From NCBI RefSeq assembly GCF_001570405.1, contig NZ_BBYM01000022.1:1-64000 (forward strand): a stretch of 64,000 bases of DNA, given 5' to 3'. Positions 51,100 through 59,622 of the stretch are shown here, piece by piece. Both the position numbers and the translations under genes were made by a program. Within the stretch, counting starts at the first letter, position 1. The number at the start of each line of letters is the position of its first letter. The notes under the pieces were generated by a model. The model saw nothing but the letters and a program-made list of their open reading frames with translations, did no database searches and was not told the DNA's origin. Source of the stretch: Microtetraspora niveoalba (GTDB lineage Bacteria > Actinomycetota > Actinomycetes > Streptosporangiales > Streptosporangiaceae).

Positions 51100-51291
51100 A
51101 CCACCGCCGTACGGGCCGCACGGCGCCGTGAGCGGGGGCGTTCCGGCCGGGCCGCGCGGGCGTCCCTTCCGGCCCCAGTTCAGGGACCACCGGTTCTCCC
51201 GACTACAGTGAGTCCACAAGTGCCTGGCTGCTGCCCGGAGATCCGCTCAATTCAGAGGTTACGCGTTGACCCCGCACACGCTGGAAGCGCC

Positions 51292-52242
51292 TTGACGGTG
51301 CTGACGAAGATGGAATCGGTGCCCCCGCTCGGAACGGCGGTGGCGACCGCGCCGCGCTCCCTGGGCGCGCTTGTGCGGGCGTACGTCGCGCTCACCAAGC
51401 CGCGGATCATCGAGCTGCTGCTGATCACGACCCTCCCCGTCATGTTCCTCGCCGCGCGCGGCCTGCCGCCGCTGTGGACGGCCATCGCGACGATGGTCTT
51501 CGGCACGCTGTCCGCCGGCAGCGCCAACGTGCTGAACTGCTACATCGACCGGGACATCGACAAGACGATGCGGCGCACCCGCCGCCGTCCCCTGGCCAAG
51601 TCCGAGGTCTCCCCGACGGGCGCGCTGGTCTTCGGCGTGATCCTCGGCGTCATCTCCACCGTCGGCCTCGGCCTGGCCGTGAACTGGCTCGCCGCCGCGC
51701 TGTCGCTGGGCGCGATCCTGTTCTACGTCCTCGTCTACTCGATGGTGCTCAAGCGGCGCACCGTGCAGAACATCGTCTGGGGCGGCATCGCCGGCTGCAT
51801 GCCGGTGCTGATCGGCTGGGCCGGCATCACCGGCAGCCTCTCGTGGGCCCCCGTCGTGCTGTTCGGCGTCGTGTTCTTCTGGACGCCGCCGCACACCTGG
51901 ACGCTGGCCATGCGCTACCGCGAGGACTACGCCTCGGTGGACGTGCCGATGCTGCCGGTCGTCGCGACCGAGCGCCGCGTCGTGCGCGAGGTGATCGCCT
52001 ACACCTGGGCGACCGTGCTGTGCTCGCTGCTGCTGTGGCCGGTCGCCGGGACGTCGCTCCTGTACCCGGTCGTCGCCGCCGTCCTCGGAGCCGCCTGCCT
52101 GTGGGAGGTCTACCGCCTGCTCGGCCGCCTGAACGCGGGCAAGACCGGGGTCGACCTGCGCCCGATGCGCTTCTTCCACTGGTCGAACGTCTACCTCGCG
52201 CTGCTGTTCCTCACCGTCGCGGTCGACTCGCTGTTCGTCTGA
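51292..52242 (+). CDS. ctaB: Protoheme IX farnesyltransferase (heme O synthase)
   Basis: A 316-residue UbiA-family enzyme with nine helices. It has [20 protein letters not shown], the first Asp-rich site [20 protein letters not shown] and the second region [19 protein letters not shown]. It makes heme O for cytochrome oxidase; heme A synthase lies 7 kb away. The start is uncertain: TTG 51292 (GGAAG six bases upstream), GTG 51298 or ATG 51310. Confidence 0.95.
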   Translation: MTVLTKMESVPPLGTAVATAPRSLGALVRAYVALTKPRIIELLLITTLPVMFLAARGLPPLWTAIATMVFGTLSAGSANVLNCYIDRDIDKTMRRTRRRPLAKSEVSPTGALVFGVILGVISTVGLGLAVNWLAAALSLGAILFYVLVYSMVLKRRTVQNIVWGGIAGCMPVLIGWAGITGSLSWAPVVLFGVVFFWTPPHTWTLAMRYREDYASVDVPMLPVVATERRVVREVIAYTWATVLCSLLLWPVAGTSLLYPVVAAVLGAACLWEVYRLLGRLNAGKTGVDLRPMRFFHWSNVYLALLFLTVAVDSLFV

Positions 52243-52300
52243 GCCGCCGGCCCGAGCCGCCGGCCTGAGCCGCCGACCAGGCGGCCGGGCCGCGCCGCCG

Positions 52301-53878
52301 TCACGTGTAGAACGCGTGGACGTTGTCGCGCGGGACGGCCCGGTGGTCGCCCGCCGGGCCCCGCGAGAAGGCGCGCAACAGGTTCGACGTCGTCCGCGTG
52401 ACGAACCGGCGGGTCCTCGCGTCCATGTCGTGGGCCCGCGGGCCTCCGGGGAGACCGGCCCGCAGCCCCTCCACCCACCGCATCGTGCCCGTCGCGAAGA
52501 CCCCCGCGCCGCTCGGCGTCGTGTAGTACGCCGAGTCGGCGAAACTCGGCCGGTTCCCGCACATCAGCGGCGAGTGCGCGATGATCTCGATCGGCCGCGG
52601 CGTCGGCACGCTCGGCGTCACCCGGTCGTACTCCACGCCGACCAGGTGCGGGAACGCGTCGCCGCGCCGCACCCCGGTCCCCTCGAACAGCCAGTGGTGC
52701 GGCGCCGCCACCACGTAGGGGGCGTCGGCGGGGAACCCGTCGTAGTAGACGCCCGTGAGCGAGGACTCCGGGTCCGGCGCGGGCGCCGACCTGAAGTCCG
52801 CCGTCACCTCGGGGGGCCGCCGCCCGTACATCGGGTCGCGGGCGTACTGGTCCTTGTAGCAGACGACCAGCCGGCCCTCGTTCTCCACCCGGATGCGGCG
52901 GTAGCAGGTGTTGGCCCCCAGGAAGGCGATGTTGGACCCGGCGTCCCTGGCCCGGGTGACCTGCCTGCGCATCTGCGGCGTCCAGTACTCGTCGTGGCCG
53001 AGGAAGACGATCGACGCCGCGCCCTTCATCAGCTCGGGCGTCAGGTCCAGGCCCGTCGTGTACGCCAGGGGGACGCCGAGGCGTTCGGCGAGCACCACCA
53101 GCGCGCGCTCGTAGACGAGGAACTTCTCCGCGCCGTTCTTGTCGTAGGGCCGGTCGAAGCTCACCGCGAGGGAGCGGGCGCCGTAGCTGCCGTCCCGCCC
53201 GTAGTAGAGGCTGTAGCCGCCCCACTGGTTGTACGCCTGCCAGGTGGCCGTGGCGTGCACCAGCAGCGTGCGGCCGGTGGCCTCCGCGGACCGCAGGATG
53301 AGCGGCACGTACCGCTGGTGCCCCTTCGCCGAGTCGAGCCGCAGCAGGTAGGCACCCTCGGGCCAGCCCGCCGTCGGCACCGTGAGGGACCGCCGCCAGT
53401 TCGCGTGCACCGTGCGGGTCGCCCCGTCGAGGTCGCCGCGCCCCTGCCTGCGGCCGGGCAGCCACTCCGACCGCCACACCCGGCGCGCCTCCGCCCCGCC
53501 GTACCAGCCCATGCGGTACGCGGTGACCCGGAAGCGGTCGGCGGTGGTCGAGACGCGCAGCTCGACCGGATGGCCGGGGAGCACGCTCGCCCGGTCGCAG
53601 TAGCCCTCGATCGCGTCGGCCGGGCCGTACGAGCGGGCCCGCCAGGCGGGGTCGCCGGGCCGGAGCCGCTCGTAGCGGGCCGGCTGCGGCGAGGCCGCCG
53701 CGTCGGGGGACGGGCTCGCGGACGGGAGCAGGAGCGGCCCCGAGGCGGGCGTTCCCCCCGCCCGCGCCGCCGCGCCGTCGTGCCCGCCGGCCCCGCAGGC
53801 CGTGGCGCCCGCCGTGGCCGCGGCCACGACGCCGAGGAAGGTCCTGCGGCTCAGCCTGCCGCCGTCGGTCTCGTCCAT
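52301..53878 (-). CDS. Tat-exported lipoprotein, N,N-dimethylformamidase beta-subunit-like
   Basis: A 525-residue protein. The signal RLSRRTFLGVVAAATAGATAC carries a twin-arginine motif and a lipobox Cys (~28), then a Pro/Ser/Ala linker. The bulk matches the large-subunit C-terminal domain family of dimethylformamidase: YRMGWYGGAEARRVW, WQAYNQWGGYSLYYGRDG, SFDRPYDKNG, IVFLGHDEYWTPQMRRQV and NIAFLGANTCYRRIR. Surface-anchored homologues in actinobacteria are common, and dimethylformamide hydrolysis is not implied. Divergent from the PrsW gene. Confidence 0.85.
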   Translation of the reverse strand: MDETDGGRLSRRTFLGVVAAATAGATACGAGGHDGAAARAGGTPASGPLLLPSASPSPDAAASPQPARYERLRPGDPAWRARSYGPADAIEGYCDRASVLPGHPVELRVSTTADRFRVTAYRMGWYGGAEARRVWRSEWLPGRRQGRGDLDGATRTVHANWRRSLTVPTAGWPEGAYLLRLDSAKGHQRYVPLILRSAEATGRTLLVHATATWQAYNQWGGYSLYYGRDGSYGARSLAVSFDRPYDKNGAEKFLVYERALVVLAERLGVPLAYTTGLDLTPELMKGAASIVFLGHDEYWTPQMRRQVTRARDAGSNIAFLGANTCYRRIRVENEGRLVVCYKDQYARDPMYGRRPPEVTADFRSAPAPDPESSLTGVYYDGFPADAPYVVAAPHHWLFEGTGVRRGDAFPHLVGVEYDRVTPSVPTPRPIEIIAHSPLMCGNRPSFADSAYYTTPSGAGVFATGTMRWVEGLRAGLPGGPRAHDMDARTRRFVTRTTSNLLRAFSRGPAGDHRAVPRDNVHAFYT

Positions 53879-54071
53879 CCGCTCCGCCCCCCGTGACGAA
53901 CGGCCAACAAGAAGATCGCTCCGCAGAACGCTACCCCCGGCGGGGAAAGGCAGGGTCGAGCGTACGGTCAGGCGGTGGTCCGCATTCGGGAAAGGCGCGG
54001 AACGCCGGACGGCCGGGGGGATCTTCGGGGGCGGGGCGGACAGCGGGTCTCCGGTCGGTTACATTCGCGGA

Positions 54072-55583
54072 ATGGCGAGCCTGGATCCGCGTACCGTGCT
54101 GAAGGAACGCCCGTCGGTCGGCCTGATCATCGGTCTGATCCTGGCAGGCATCTGCGCCCTCGTGACACTGTCGTTCGACATCTTCGACGGTGACCCCGTC
54201 CAGTTCTTCATCGCCCTCGTGCTCGCGGTCGCCCCCGTCCCGCTGCTGCTCGCCGGAGTGCTCGCCCTCGACCGCATGGAACCCGAGCCGCGGGCCAACC
54301 TCGCCTTCGCCTTCGCGTGGGGGGCGGGCGTCGCCGTGCTCTTCGCCGGCCTGCTCAACTCGCTCAACCTGATCTACATCGAGCACCAGATCGGCAGCGC
54401 CGCGAACGCCCGCAACCTCGTCGCGACGTTCGGCGCTCCGCTGGTGGAGGAGACCATGAAGGGCCTGGTGCTGCTCGGTCTGCTCCGCTTCCGCCGCCAG
54501 GAGCTCGACGGCCCCACCGACGGCATCATCTACGCCAGCATGGTCGGCCTCGGGTTCGCCATGTCCGAGAACGTCAGCTACTACCTGGCCGCGCTGTCCG
54601 AGCACGGGCCCGAGGGGCTCGCCGCCACGGTCGTGCTCAGGGGCGTGCTGTCGCCGTTCGCGCATCCGCTGTTCACCTCCCTGATCGGCATCTCCGTGGC
54701 GTACGCGGCCCAGCGGCGCGGCGCGAACTGGGTCGTCCTGGCGGGCTGGGCGGGCGCGATGGTGCTGCACGGCCTGTGGAACGGCCTCGCCTCGTTCGGC
54801 GGCTTCCCCGGGCTGGTCGTCGCGTACCTGGTGCTGATGGTCCTGCTCTTCGTCGAGCTGGGCGTCATCTTCCGCGACCGCAAGCGGATCGTCGGGCTGA
54901 TCCACCGCTACCTGCCGCCGTATGAGCGGAACGGGCTGATCAACGAGGCGGACATCTTCATGCTGTCGTCGCTGAAGGGACGGCGGCAGGCCCGCCAGTG
55001 GGCCAAGGCCCACGGGGGCAAGGCGGGAGTGCGGGCGATGAGCGACTACCAGCTCGCCGCCACCGAGCTGGGGCTGCTGCACGAGCGGGCGTCCCGCGGC
55101 GGCACCGACGAGAGATCGTTCCGCGAGCGGCAGCGGGCGCTCGCCGACCTCATGGCGCACGCGCGCATGTCGTTCCCGCTGCCGGGGCGGCACCAGCAGG
55201 CGGCGGCCAAAGGGGTGCCGCCGCCCGGATACGCGCCGGGTGCCCCGCCGCCCGGCACGCCACCGCCGGGGTACGGGCCCGGCACTCCCGGGAGTGGTCC
55301 GACGGGGTACGGGCCTGACGCTCCCGGGAGTGGTCCGTCGCCGGGGTACCGGGCCGGCGCGTACGGCCCGCCGCCGGGGTACGGGGAGCCGGGACCCCCT
55401 CCCGGGGCCACGCCCCCCGGTCCTGGGGCTCCTCCGGGAACTCCGCCGCCGGGATACGGGCCGGGGGTCCCTCCGGGGCAGGGATCGGGGGCTCCGCCCG
55501 AGCAGGGGCATCCGCCGCCCCCTGACCACCCCTCTCCGCCGTTTCCGGGACCTCCCCGCTGGAATCCGCCGCCCAGGACGTAA
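54072..55583 (+). CDS. PrsW family glutamic-type intramembrane protease
   Basis: A 503-residue protein. Residues ~10-265 hold about eight membrane helices with the family's active-site motifs: APLVEETMKG (EExxK), GLGFAMSENVSYY (ENxxY), SPFAHPLFTSLIG and MVLHGLWNG. A cytoplasmic helical part (~270-370) and a ~130-residue Pro/Gly/Tyr tail with PPPGYGPG-type repeats follow. PrsW proteases cleave membrane anti-sigma factors in Bacillus; no anti-sigma gene is adjacent here. TACATT at 54060-54065 lies six bases before the ATG, suggesting a leaderless mRNA. Confidence 0.87.
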   Translation: MASLDPRTVLKERPSVGLIIGLILAGICALVTLSFDIFDGDPVQFFIALVLAVAPVPLLLAGVLALDRMEPEPRANLAFAFAWGAGVAVLFAGLLNSLNLIYIEHQIGSAANARNLVATFGAPLVEETMKGLVLLGLLRFRRQELDGPTDGIIYASMVGLGFAMSENVSYYLAALSEHGPEGLAATVVLRGVLSPFAHPLFTSLIGISVAYAAQRRGANWVVLAGWAGAMVLHGLWNGLASFGGFPGLVVAYLVLMVLLFVELGVIFRDRKRIVGLIHRYLPPYERNGLINEADIFMLSSLKGRRQARQWAKAHGGKAGVRAMSDYQLAATELGLLHERASRGGTDERSFRERQRALADLMAHARMSFPLPGRHQQAAAKGVPPPGYAPGAPPPGTPPPGYGPGTPGSGPTGYGPDAPGSGPSPGYRAGAYGPPPGYGEPGPPPGATPPGPGAPPGTPPPGYGPGVPPGQGSGAPPEQGHPPPPDHPSPPFPGPPRWNPPPRT

Positions 55584-55744
55584 GGGCGATTTCCCGGCGA
55601 AGTTCTCTTTCCGGGGAGGCGGTCGCGTGCTTGAATCGGGATGCGCGATGGCCCTGATGGGTGGGCTCTGCAGGGTGTGCGGTGCGCCGTACGCCGCTCT
55701 TTCACCGGCAACGCCGTTCCGGCGTGCCCGGCGCGCCTCCCCGA

Positions 55745-55780
55745 GATGGGCGGGCGCGTGCCGCGGCGCGCCCGCCCATC
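55745..55780 (+). promoter_or_regulatory. Strong leader hairpin before the LPMO gene
   Basis: A perfect 14-bp stem GATGGGCGGGCGCG / CGCGCCCGCCCATC with an eight-base loop ends directly before the ACGAGGAG Shine-Dalgarno sequence. It could be an upstream terminator, a stability element or an attenuator. Confidence 0.5.
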
Positions 55781-55797
55781 ACGAGGAGAACCCCCTG

Positions 55798-56811
55798 TGA
55801 GATCCAGGCGCCAACTCGCCGTCCTCGCCACACTCACGGTCGCGATCGCCACGGTCGCCGTCGCCCTGTTCCAGGGAGCCGCCGACGCGCACGGCGCGCT
55901 CCAGGCCCCCGCCAGCCGCACCTACGCCTGCTATGTGGACGGGCTGTCCGGCGGCGAGATCAAACCCGTCAACCCCGCCTGCAGGCAGGCCGTCGCGGAC
56001 GGCGGCACCCAGCCGCTGTACGACTGGTACGGCGTGCTCCGTTCCGACGGCGCCGGCCGCACCCGGGGCTTCATCCCGGACGGCCAGTTGTGCAGCGGCG
56101 GGTTCGGCAAATACGCCGCCTACGACGCCCCTCGGGCGGACTGGCCGGTCACGACCCTCAAAGCCGGCTCGACGTACAACTTCGTCTACGGCGCCTGGGT
56201 GCCCCACCCGGGCGGCTTCAAGCTCTATGCGACGAAGGACGGCTACGACCCCACCAAGCCGCTCACCTGGGCGGACATGGAGGAGGAGCCGTTCCTGACC
56301 GTCGATCCGGAGCCGCCGGTGAGCGACGGCGCGTACCGGTTCTCGGGGCGGCTGCCGGACAAGAGCGGGAGGCACGTGATCTACGCGGTGTGGTACCGGT
56401 CGGACAGCCAGGAGACCTTCTACGGCTGCTCGGACGTGATGTTCATCCGGGACACGCCGTCCGCCTCGCCGTCGCCGTCGCCCAGCCCGCCACCCAGTCC
56501 GTCCCCCCGCCGGGGCCTCCTGCACGGCCACGGTGCGGCTGACGAACTCCTGGCCGGGCGGCTTCCAGGGTGAGGTCACGATCGAGAACACCGGGTCGTC
56601 CGTGCTCAACGGGTGGTACGTCCAGTGGACGCTCCCCTCGGGAGCCAAGATCACGCAGGCGTGGAACGGCACGTCCATGCAGAGCGGGCCGACGGCGATG
56701 ATCCACGCCGAGTCGTGGAACTCGGCTCTGGCGGCGGGGGCGACGGCCACCGCCGGATTCCTCGGCACGTCCGCCTCGACGCCGACGTTCACCGACGTGA
56801 GCTGCGGCTGA
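55798..56811 (+). pseudogene. AA10 lytic polysaccharide monooxygenase with C-terminal CBM2, split by a frameshift
   Basis: GTG start after CGAGGAG. A Sec signal ends at ADA/HG, exposing the copper-brace His. The AA10 domain continues with PASRTYACYVDG, GFIPDGQLCSGG, the second His in GAWVPHPGGFKLY, and WYRSDSQETFYGCSDVMF, closely like cellulose-active Streptomyces LPMO10s. A Ser/Pro linker follows. At the C6 tract 56503-56508 the frame shifts: the LPMO frame ends at 56573 in junk, while a complete CBM2 (CTATVRLTNSWPGGFQGEV, then GWYVQWTLPSGAKITQAWNG) continues in the next frame to 56811. Removing one C restores the full enzyme, so a sequencing or recent error is likely. Confidence 0.85.
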
Positions 56812-57334
56812 CGCCTCCCCGTCGGGAGCCCCGGCGGATGATCTCCGTACGGGCCGGGCCCACGGGCGCACCGCACGGGCCGATGGACGGGGACCGGGCG
56901 GGCTCATCCGACGGGGACCGAGAGGAGGGGGCGTGGAACGGGTCCGGGGAGAGTGCCGGTGGGCGCTCTCCCCGGATCCGCGATGGGTGGGCGAAGCGGG
57001 ATCCGCCCTTCATGTACGCGATGCGATGGCCTCGTCCGTACGGCCTCACCTCCCCGATAGGCGTGGAAGCGCTCCGGGTGAAAGGACGTCCGGACCCTAC
57101 GCCGCCGCGGTGAGACCGGGCCAGGACGGCCGTCCGGCTGATCGGGCAACGGCAGCTCAGGGCGGGTTTCCGGGATGAAAGTTTCGCCTCGGCGGCGTCT
57201 CCCGCCCCGGCCACGCCGACATGGGGCCGGGGCCGTGGGCAGGAGGGGCGGGAAGCCGAGGCTGAGGGGCGGGCGGCGAACGCCCGCCGGGCGACGACAG
57301 GGGGGAGGGGCGGCGCCGGCGAGGGGTGACGGAG
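56812..57334. other. Intergenic region between convergent genes
   Basis: 523 bases with no supported gene. A hairpin GGCGGGCG / CGCCCGCC (57268-57288) may terminate the SanA-like gene. Short frames lack any family feature. Confidence 0.6.
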
Positions 57335-58057
57335 TCAGGAGGCGAGCGCCTGGTCGAGCGTGCGCTCGCGGGGGCCGAGCAGCGGGTCCGCGCGGAGGAT
57401 CCCGGCCTCCAGGAGCGCCTTCGCCGAGGCGAAGAACTCGCGGGTCGCGTACACGTAGGTCTGGAGCGGCCAGTCCCGGGTGGAGTCGTCGCCGACGCCG
57501 AAGGTGTCCAGCCCCGCTGTACGGCACAGCGTGACGGCGCGCGGGAGGTGGAAGTTCTGGGTCACCACGACCGCCCGGGACGCCCCGAAGATCTTCCTGG
57601 CGCGTACGCAGGAGGCCCAGGTGTCGAATCCGGCGTAGTCGAGGACGACCTTCTCCCGAGGGACGCCGTGGGCGGTGAGATAGTCGCGCATCGCCGACGG
57701 CTCGTCGTACCCGACCCGGCTGTTGTCACCCGAGACCAGCAGGGCGTGGACCTTGCCCGAGCGGTAGAGCCGGACGCCGATGTCGAGCCGGGTGCGGAGC
57801 ATCGGCGTCGGGGCGGCGCGCGCGGTGAGCCCGGCCCCGAGCACGAGGGCGACGGGCATCGTAGGCACCGAGGACAGCCACGCGTCCGAGGGACCGGCGG
57901 TGACACGGCGCCCCGAGCTGTCCAGCCAGGCCCAGGTCATCGGGGCGAGGGCGAGCACGCTCAGCGCGGCCAGGATCTGGAATCCGCGCCGCAGGCCCGC
58001 GCGGGACCAGGTCCAGGGGAGGAGGCGACTCAGGAGGGCGTCGGTGTAGGAGCTCAA
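57335..58057 (-). CDS. SanA/YdcF-like (DUF218) envelope protein
   Basis: A 240-residue protein with one N-terminal membrane anchor (~25-45) and an extracytoplasmic DUF218 domain: PVALVLGAGLTARAAPTPML, LYRSGKVHALLVSGDNSRVG, YDEPSAMRDYLTAHGVPREK, DYAGFDTWASCVRARKIFG and VVTQNFHLPRAV. SanA-type proteins affect envelope permeability and vancomycin sensitivity in enterobacteria; the reaction is unknown. TTG start with AGAGGA six bases upstream. Confidence 0.87.
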   Translation of the reverse strand: MSSYTDALLSRLLPWTWSRAGLRRGFQILAALSVLALAPMTWAWLDSSGRRVTAGPSDAWLSSVPTMPVALVLGAGLTARAAPTPMLRTRLDIGVRLYRSGKVHALLVSGDNSRVGYDEPSAMRDYLTAHGVPREKVVLDYAGFDTWASCVRARKIFGASRAVVVTQNFHLPRAVTLCRTAGLDTFGVGDDSTRDWPLQTYVYATREFFASAKALLEAGILRADPLLGPRERTLDQALAS

Positions 58058-58399
58058 CGAGAGTCCTCTCGGACGAGGCGATCGGCGGTGAAGCAGGAAG
58101 ACCGGCCGGTGACGGTTGGGATCCCCCTCGTTTGCGAGGGGGAGGATGTCAAGGGGGCACCAAGTGTAGATCCGGACGCCGGGCGGCCGGACGGTGCGGC
58201 GAGACCGGCCTCCGCGTGGAGGTCCGGTCGGACGCGGGCGGCTGATCCGGGCCGCCGAGGCGTTCCTGTCGGCTTCCGGGGCGCCGGTGGCCCCTGGAGC
58301 GCTCCTTCGCCGCCGTCGCCCGCCGGCCGCATGAGCCCCCCACGTAGGGCGTCCGGGGTGACGACTCCACGTGAGGACGTCCGGCTCGTCGTCTCTCCG
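58058..58399. other. Intergenic region upstream of the SanA-like gene
   Basis: 342 bases with no supported gene. It contains a perfect hairpin TCCCCCTCG / CGAGGGGGA (58122-58143) that could act as operator or terminator. Confidence 0.55.
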
Positions 58400-58640
58400 T
58401 CAGGAGGCGCGGCTCGCGGCCTGCGCGTCGTGGACGATCAGCGCGATCTGGACCCGGTTGTTCAGGCCCAGCTTGGTGAGGATGCGCGAGACGTGGGCCT
58501 TGACCGTGGGCACGCTCATGTACAGCTCGGCGCCGATCTCGGCGTTGGACCTGCCCTCGCCGACCGCGACCGCGACCTCCCGCTCACGCGCGCTGAGCAG
58601 GTCGAGCCGGGCACGGGCCCGGTCACGGCGGGCTCCCGCG
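58400..58640 (-). pseudogene. Response-regulator remnant: LuxR-type DNA-binding domain only
   Basis: About 80 codons: LLSAREREVAVAVGEGRSNA, EIGAELYMSVPTVKAHVSRI, LTKLGLNNRVQIALIVHDAQ, the complete NarL/LuxR four-helix domain, ending naturally. The receiver domain with its phospho-Asp is missing; upstream sequence passes at 58627-58651 into the sensor-kinase remnant in another frame. Confidence 0.75.
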
Positions 58641-59169
58641 CCGCCGTCGGCGTGACGAGCTGCCGCCGCGCCCGCACGACGGTCCCCCACGCGAAGACCA
58701 GCAGGGTCAGCGCGGCCGCCAGCAGGAACGATCCCCAGACGCCGAGGAGCGGATCGGGCCGCAGATGCACGTACGGGAGCGTGGTCAGGAGGGCGAAGCC
58801 GACGACCGGCCCCGCGATCCTGAACGGGCGGTGCACGGCCACGGTGAACAGCGCCACGACGCACGCGCCGCCCACCAGCGCGAGCACCGAGGTGAGCAGG
58901 GACGTCACCAGGGCCAGGGCGACCGGCCGGCGGCGACGCAGCCAGACGGCCGCGCAGGACAGCGCGCCGAGCACCTGCTCGACGGCGATGTACGCCCCGG
59001 CCTCGCCGGCGATGTCCGGCGCCGAGGCCAGGGTCAGACCGCAGGCGACCAGGAACAGGGCTGTGTCCACGACCCAGTCGCGCGTGGTGCGCCGCGTGGG
59101 GCGCTCTCCCTCGCCCTCGCCGAGGAGGACCGAGGGCAGCAGCCACCGGTACTCCAACCTCGACGTCAT
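58640..59169 (-). pseudogene. Sensor histidine kinase remnant: membrane sensor half only
   Basis: ATG at 59169 begins a protein with several membrane helices (TALFLVACGLTLASAPDIAG; ALVTSLLTSVLALVGGACVV; LLGVWGSFLLAAALTLLVFA) ending in the VVRARRQLV linker that normally precedes the phospho-His helix. The dimerisation and ATPase domains are missing. The open frame continues ~40 junk codons to a stop at 58516. It lies where the kinase should precede its response regulator, so one deletion removed both active centres. Confidence 0.7.
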
Positions 59170-59279
59170 GTGCACCGAGGTTACGGCGTGATCGCGGCTT
59201 CGCGACACCGACCAAAGTAGGCATCACCCGCTACCCCTGGCGGACGCGGGCGGCCGTCTCACCGCGTGAGGCTTGCCCC

Positions 59280-59504
59280 ATGAAGACGTTGCTCGAAGTC
59301 GTGGGCTGGGTGGCGCTGGTCCAGGGGGTCGGCGGGACCGTCAACACCCTGCTCGGCTGGTGGAGGTGGGCGCACGATCTCCTGATCGTCCACCATGTCG
59401 GCGCGCTGGCGGGATATGAGGTGTTCGCGTCGATCACGCTCGCGGTGCTCGGCCTCGCGCTGCTCGGGACGGCCGGCACCCTCAAGAAGGGGCGCTCCTC
59501 GTGA
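59280..59504 (+). CDS. Small two-helix membrane protein
   Basis: A 74-residue protein with helices at ~5-25 and ~43-66 (LLEVVGWVALVQGVGGTVNT; VFASITLAVLGLALLGTAGT) and a Lys/Arg end. No family recognised; its stop overlaps the GTG of the SDR remnant (GTGA). Confidence 0.65.
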   Translation: MKTLLEVVGWVALVQGVGGTVNTLLGWWRWAHDLLIVHHVGALAGYEVFASITLAVLGLALLGTAGTLKKGRSS

Positions 59505-59618
59505 CGCCCTCCACGCGGCTGCGGCCGCCGCGCAACCAGGCCGATCCGCGCGCTGCTCCGGCTGGCCTCGCGCGCCGTGCCGGGCCTGCTGGAGCCGTTC
59601 GTCGAGAGGGCCCGGTGA
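59501..59618 (+). pseudogene. Internally deleted gene remnant, possibly SDR oxidoreductase
   Basis: GTG coupled to the preceding stop opens TPSTRLRPPRNQADPRA, a lead-in I associate with actinobacterial short-chain dehydrogenases. A few bases later another frame reads IRALLRLASRAVPGLLEPFV-ERAR-stop, which looks like a protein C-terminus. The whole Rossmann core (TGxxxGIG, YxxxK) is absent. Tentative. Confidence 0.35.
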
Positions 59619-59622
59619 CCGC

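Noticed and set aside
57064-57077. TGGAAGCGCTCCGG as a CebR/CelR cellulose-repressor site (consensus TGGGAGCGCTCCCA)
   Set aside because: Three mismatches, and it lies downstream of the LPMO gene and of the convergent SanA-like gene, not at a promoter.
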